This document shows positions 11,433-14,198 of a stretch of 14,198 bases of DNA, piece after piece. Each line of letters begins with the position of its first letter. The stretch's first letter is position 1. The position numbers and the translations under genes are program-made. Location: positions 1 through 14,198 of the forward strand of contig JAGXSQ010000027.1 of assembly GCA_018333395.1 (NCBI GenBank). The letters run 5' to 3'. The stretch comes from Dethiobacter sp. GTDB taxonomy: Bacteria > Bacillota_D > Dethiobacteria > Dethiobacterales > Dethiobacteraceae. The notes beneath the pieces were generated by a model, which searched no databases, was not told where the DNA came from, and saw only the letters and a program-made list of their open reading frames with translations.

Positions 11433-14042
11433 ATGGCTAACCCCACCCAAAGAAAGAAAGCGCTTTCCAACCGCAATCCCGGCAAAAAAAAGCGATTCTT
11501 TTTCTCCCACCGCCTAAGACGAATGTTATTGACTGCTTTTTTGTTCATTTCGCTCGTTGCCACCGTGTCTACATATACAATTGTAGATGCTTACTTAGAT
11601 AACGCGCCGAAATTTGATCCTAATATAGTTATGACTCCACCCGAAACACCCTTTATCTTTGACCGGAACGGGGTTGAGATAGCAAAGCTGTCCGGTGCGC
11701 AGAACCGAATTCTCGTGCCGCTAGATAGAATTTCGCCCTACCTGATTCAGGCTTTTATTGCCATTGAGGACGAGCGTTTTTACCGTCATATCGGTTTTGA
11801 CCCGGAGGCGTTTATGCGCGCCGTCTACGCTACAGTACGCGAACGAGACTTCGGTGTGCAAGGCGGCAGCACCATCACTCAACAGCTGGCCAAAACAGCT
11901 TTTCTAACGCATGACAAAACGATTGGAAGAAAAATACAGGAGCTTTATCTGGCCTTTCACCTAGAAAGAAGCTTTACCAAAGATGAAATCCTGGAATTTT
12001 ATCTTAATTTAATTTTCTTTGATTTTAACGCCTATGGTGTGGAGGCTGCTGCCAGGACGTATTTTGGCAAAAGCGCCGCTGACGTCACTCTGGCTGAGGC
12101 GGCCATGTTGGCTGGCATCCCAAACTTGCCGGGCAGGTATTCTCCTCGCCGCAATCTGGATGAAGCGCAAAAAAGACAACGTTTGATTCTGTCGCGCATG
12201 GCTGAATTAGGAAAAATTACCAGAGGAGATGTCGCGCAGGCGTTGCAAGAAACGGAACAGAGAATAGAGGACGACACCTGGCTGGCCCCTCTTCCGAAAC
12301 GTCCTTTCCCTTTTTTTACCGACCACGTCAAACTCCAGGTCATGGAAATTTTAAGTAATCTGCCGGGCTACGAAGATTCCCTTTACCGCGGTGGGCTCAG
12401 GATCTATACCACACTCGACCCAAGAACCCAGCAGGTAGCCGAAGATACTTTAAACAATGACCGGCTTTACCCGCGCACCCGCACCGCCGCAGTGGCTGGC
12501 CAACCACTTCAGCCACAAGCGGCCGTATTAGTCGCCGATCCCCAGACTGGCCATATCAAGGCTCTCGTCGGTGGGCGTCATTATGAACGGGGTGTCCAAC
12601 TCGCCTTTAACCGGGCCGTAGCTGCCACACGCCCCGCCGGTTCGGTCTTAAAACCCATCATGGCTTACGCACCTGCTTTCGAGGAGAGACTTGCCGTTCC
12701 AAGCACTATTCTGGACGATGCGCCCGCTATCTGGCAAAGATCCGGTCAGCCTGACTATGCCCCGGAGAACTTTGCCAACGTGTTCGAGGGCCTAGTCACA
12801 GCGCGCTATGCCCTTATCCGCTCTCTGAACCTGCCCGCTATCCGGCTCTTTGAACAGCTGGGCATTGAAAAAGGAATGGACTATGCTGCTAGGATGGGTA
12901 TCTCCACGCTTGTCCGCCCAGGCCCCGGCCGCGCCAACCATGACTACAACCTTCCCGCCGTAGTCGGTGGACTGACTACGGGACTTAGAGTTATTGACAC
13001 CGTCCAGGCTTACGCCGTGCTAGCCAACCAGGGTATCCGGACTAACCTTGTTTCCGTGCTGAGGATTGAAGATCGTAACGGTAAAGTACTCTACGAGCAT
13101 ACTCCTAGGTCGGAGGCGGTTCTCAGCCCAGAGGCGGCTTATCTGACGACCAACATCCTGCAGGATGTTGTCCGTGTAGGCACAGCCACACGCTTACGCA
13201 TCGGCCGCCCTGTAGCCGCCAAAACCGGCACCAGCGATAATTCCCGCGACGGCTGGTTAGCTGCTTACACGCCCGACATCGTGGCCGTATTTTGGATTGG
13301 TTACGATAAAAACGATGGCGCTGTGCCTCGTCCCTGGCAACTGAGCCCCGCGTTCCTCAACCCCATCATGATTGCCGCCCATGAAGGATTGGCGGTGCGC
13401 GAATTTCCACGCCCCGCCTCCATCAGCCCTGCTATAGCCGTCTGCAATAAGTCCGGCAAGCGCCCCGGACCATATTGCCCTCCGGCCAACATTGTCTCCG
13501 ATTTTTTCCCCCACGACCAACTACCTACCGAAATATGCGACATTCATGTGGAGGTAGAAGTCTGCCGGGACTCGGGTAGGCTGGCTACCCAATTCTGCCC
13601 GCCGGGCAGCACGATAAAAAGAGTCTTCCTGAACCGACCCGCCTACCTTACCACCGATGCCAGATGGAAAGGCGGCCCTGTTGGTCGTGTCCCCGCAGAT
13701 GCCAGGCAAAAGCCGCCCACCGCGCCCTGTAACATCCATACCACTAGTCTGGCCGCGCCTCGCGACGTGTCCGCCCAATATAAGCAGGATGGAACCATCC
13801 TGCTTAGCTGGCTACCATCTGACGGCCAACAGACAGGCTTTCTCATCCATCGGCAGAGCCCTGGGCAAACAGCGTATCAACCACTAACAGCAGAACCGGT
13901 GGCCGCCTTTTCCTTCATCGACAGCGTGACCGCGCCCGGCGTCTACAGTTACCGGGTCTTCGCTGTCAACGCCCAAGGGGTCAGGTCTCCTGCCGTCACT
14001 GTCACCGTTACCGCAGGAGAAACAGCAACAGAAACGCGATAG
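11433..14042 (+). CDS. Class A penicillin-binding protein (bifunctional glycosyltransferase/transpeptidase) with C-terminal FnIII domain
   Basis: An 869-residue cell-wall synthase. A basic cytoplasmic head and membrane anchor (about 29-52) lead to the GT51 glycosyltransferase (about 75-260) with IEDERFYRH (catalytic Glu112), GGSTITQQLAK (144-154) and the EILEFYLNLIFF motif. The transpeptidase domain (about 360-650) has the acyl-Ser motif SVLK (404-407), SLN (464-466) and KTGT (597-600). A linker carries two Cys-rich repeats (VCNKSGKRPGPYCP and VCRDSGRLATQFCP), then a fibronectin type III domain (about 775-860). It polymerises and cross-links peptidoglycan at the outer membrane face. The start at 11433 has GAGGAGAAGGAG 6 nt upstream and follows a TATAAT promoter. 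The open frame upstream to 11121 is only the antisense of a transposase remnant. It converges with mutS2. Confidence 0.95.
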   Translation: MANPTQRKKALSNRNPGKKKRFFFSHRLRRMLLTAFLFISLVATVSTYTIVDAYLDNAPKFDPNIVMTPPETPFIFDRNGVEIAKLSGAQNRILVPLDRISPYLIQAFIAIEDERFYRHIGFDPEAFMRAVYATVRERDFGVQGGSTITQQLAKTAFLTHDKTIGRKIQELYLAFHLERSFTKDEILEFYLNLIFFDFNAYGVEAAARTYFGKSAADVTLAEAAMLAGIPNLPGRYSPRRNLDEAQKRQRLILSRMAELGKITRGDVAQALQETEQRIEDDTWLAPLPKRPFPFFTDHVKLQVMEILSNLPGYEDSLYRGGLRIYTTLDPRTQQVAEDTLNNDRLYPRTRTAAVAGQPLQPQAAVLVADPQTGHIKALVGGRHYERGVQLAFNRAVAATRPAGSVLKPIMAYAPAFEERLAVPSTILDDAPAIWQRSGQPDYAPENFANVFEGLVTARYALIRSLNLPAIRLFEQLGIEKGMDYAARMGISTLVRPGPGRANHDYNLPAVVGGLTTGLRVIDTVQAYAVLANQGIRTNLVSVLRIEDRNGKVLYEHTPRSEAVLSPEAAYLTTNILQDVVRVGTATRLRIGRPVAAKTGTSDNSRDGWLAAYTPDIVAVFWIGYDKNDGAVPRPWQLSPAFLNPIMIAAHEGLAVREFPRPASISPAIAVCNKSGKRPGPYCPPANIVSDFFPHDQLPTEICDIHVEVEVCRDSGRLATQFCPPGSTIKRVFLNRPAYLTTDARWKGGPVGRVPADARQKPPTAPCNIHTTSLAAPRDVSAQYKQDGTILLSWLPSDGQQTGFLIHRQSPGQTAYQPLTAEPVAAFSFIDSVTAPGVYSYRVFAVNAQGVRSPAVTVTVTAGETATETR

Positions 14043-14097
14043 AATCCAACCAGCAGTAACAATGCCCAAAACAGTCGCTAAGACAGCCACGTAGACT

Positions 14098-14198
14098 TTA
14101 TTTTAGCGTTACAACCGTTACACCAATGCCGCCTTCGAACGCCTGCCCGAGGCGCATGGCGGCCACCTGCGGGTGGCCGCGCAGGTGTTCACGCAAGC
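14098..14198 (-). CDS. mutS2: MutS2 family protein, C-terminal Smr domain (partial)
   Basis: The last 32 codons of a minus-strand gene that enters from the right edge. LREHLRGHPQVAAMRLGQAF, then EGGIGVTVVTLK and a TAA stop. This is the end of the Smr endonuclease domain of MutS2 (LxxHPxVxxxRxGxxxEGGxGVTxVxL). MutS2 acts on recombination intermediates and on collided ribosomes (RqcU). Only the C-terminus is visible, so a stand-alone Smr protein cannot be excluded. It converges with the PBP gene across 55 bp with no clear terminator. Confidence 0.82.
   Translation of the reverse strand, partial: LREHLRGHPQVAAMRLGQAFEGGIGVTVVTLK

Overview
The window looks like chromosomal DNA from an endospore-forming Clostridia/Peptococcaceae-type Firmicute. 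The reasons are strong Shine-Dalgarno sites, sigma-A-like promoters, a YunB-type sporulation gene, and tyrS, a class A PBP and mutS2 on one contig next to an rRNA operon. This placement is inference from gene content and from the 5' end of the 16S gene; no species is claimed.

Layout. (1) 1-63 is the 5' end of a 16S rRNA gene on the minus strand, with a leader carrying a boxA-like site and two tandem promoters (257-285 and 374-402). (2) Divergent from it is an EamA/DMT exporter (537-1454, +). (3) Minus-strand housekeeping block: yunB (1470-2156) and tyrS (2246-3460) with its own promoter. (4) Minus-strand pair: a membrane-anchored rhodanese and a YjbQ-family protein (4559-3712). (5) 5.0-9.55 kb is a toxin-antitoxin (TA) cluster in alternating orientation. 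It holds a DUF6922-like antitoxin with a truncated AbiEii-like toxin (-), AbrB-PIN (-), VapBC (+), Phd-PIN (-) and RelB-RelE (+). Between them lie an istB remnant, a broken methyltransferase and a small exported protein. (6) 9.67-10.7 kb, minus strand: an rlmD gene that has lost its whole catalytic core in frame, a Cys-rich DUF6485-type protein and a macro-domain hydrolase. (7) 10.7-11.34 kb: a 120-bp inverted-repeat unit, a small ORF with an intrinsic terminator, and the 3' end of a DDE transposase. (8) A class A PBP with a C-terminal fibronectin III domain (11433-14042, +) converges on the last 32 codons of mutS2 (14198-14098, -).

How it fits together. A 26-bp direct repeat (25/26 identical) lies in the tyrS promoter (3531-3556) and just upstream of the PBP promoter (11335-11360). 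Removing the 7.8 kb between the copies would leave tyrS and the PBP gene as a compact divergent pair. The simplest reading is an accessory island inserted, or built up, in a tyrS/PBP intergenic region. The TA modules and most of the gene wreckage lie inside it. Every intact TA pair is tightly coupled: three overlap by ATGA and the fourth abuts. Each has a sigma-A-like promoter overlapped by TGCAT- or TGCG-type repeats that could be operators. No integrase, CRISPR array, tRNA or T-box leader was seen.
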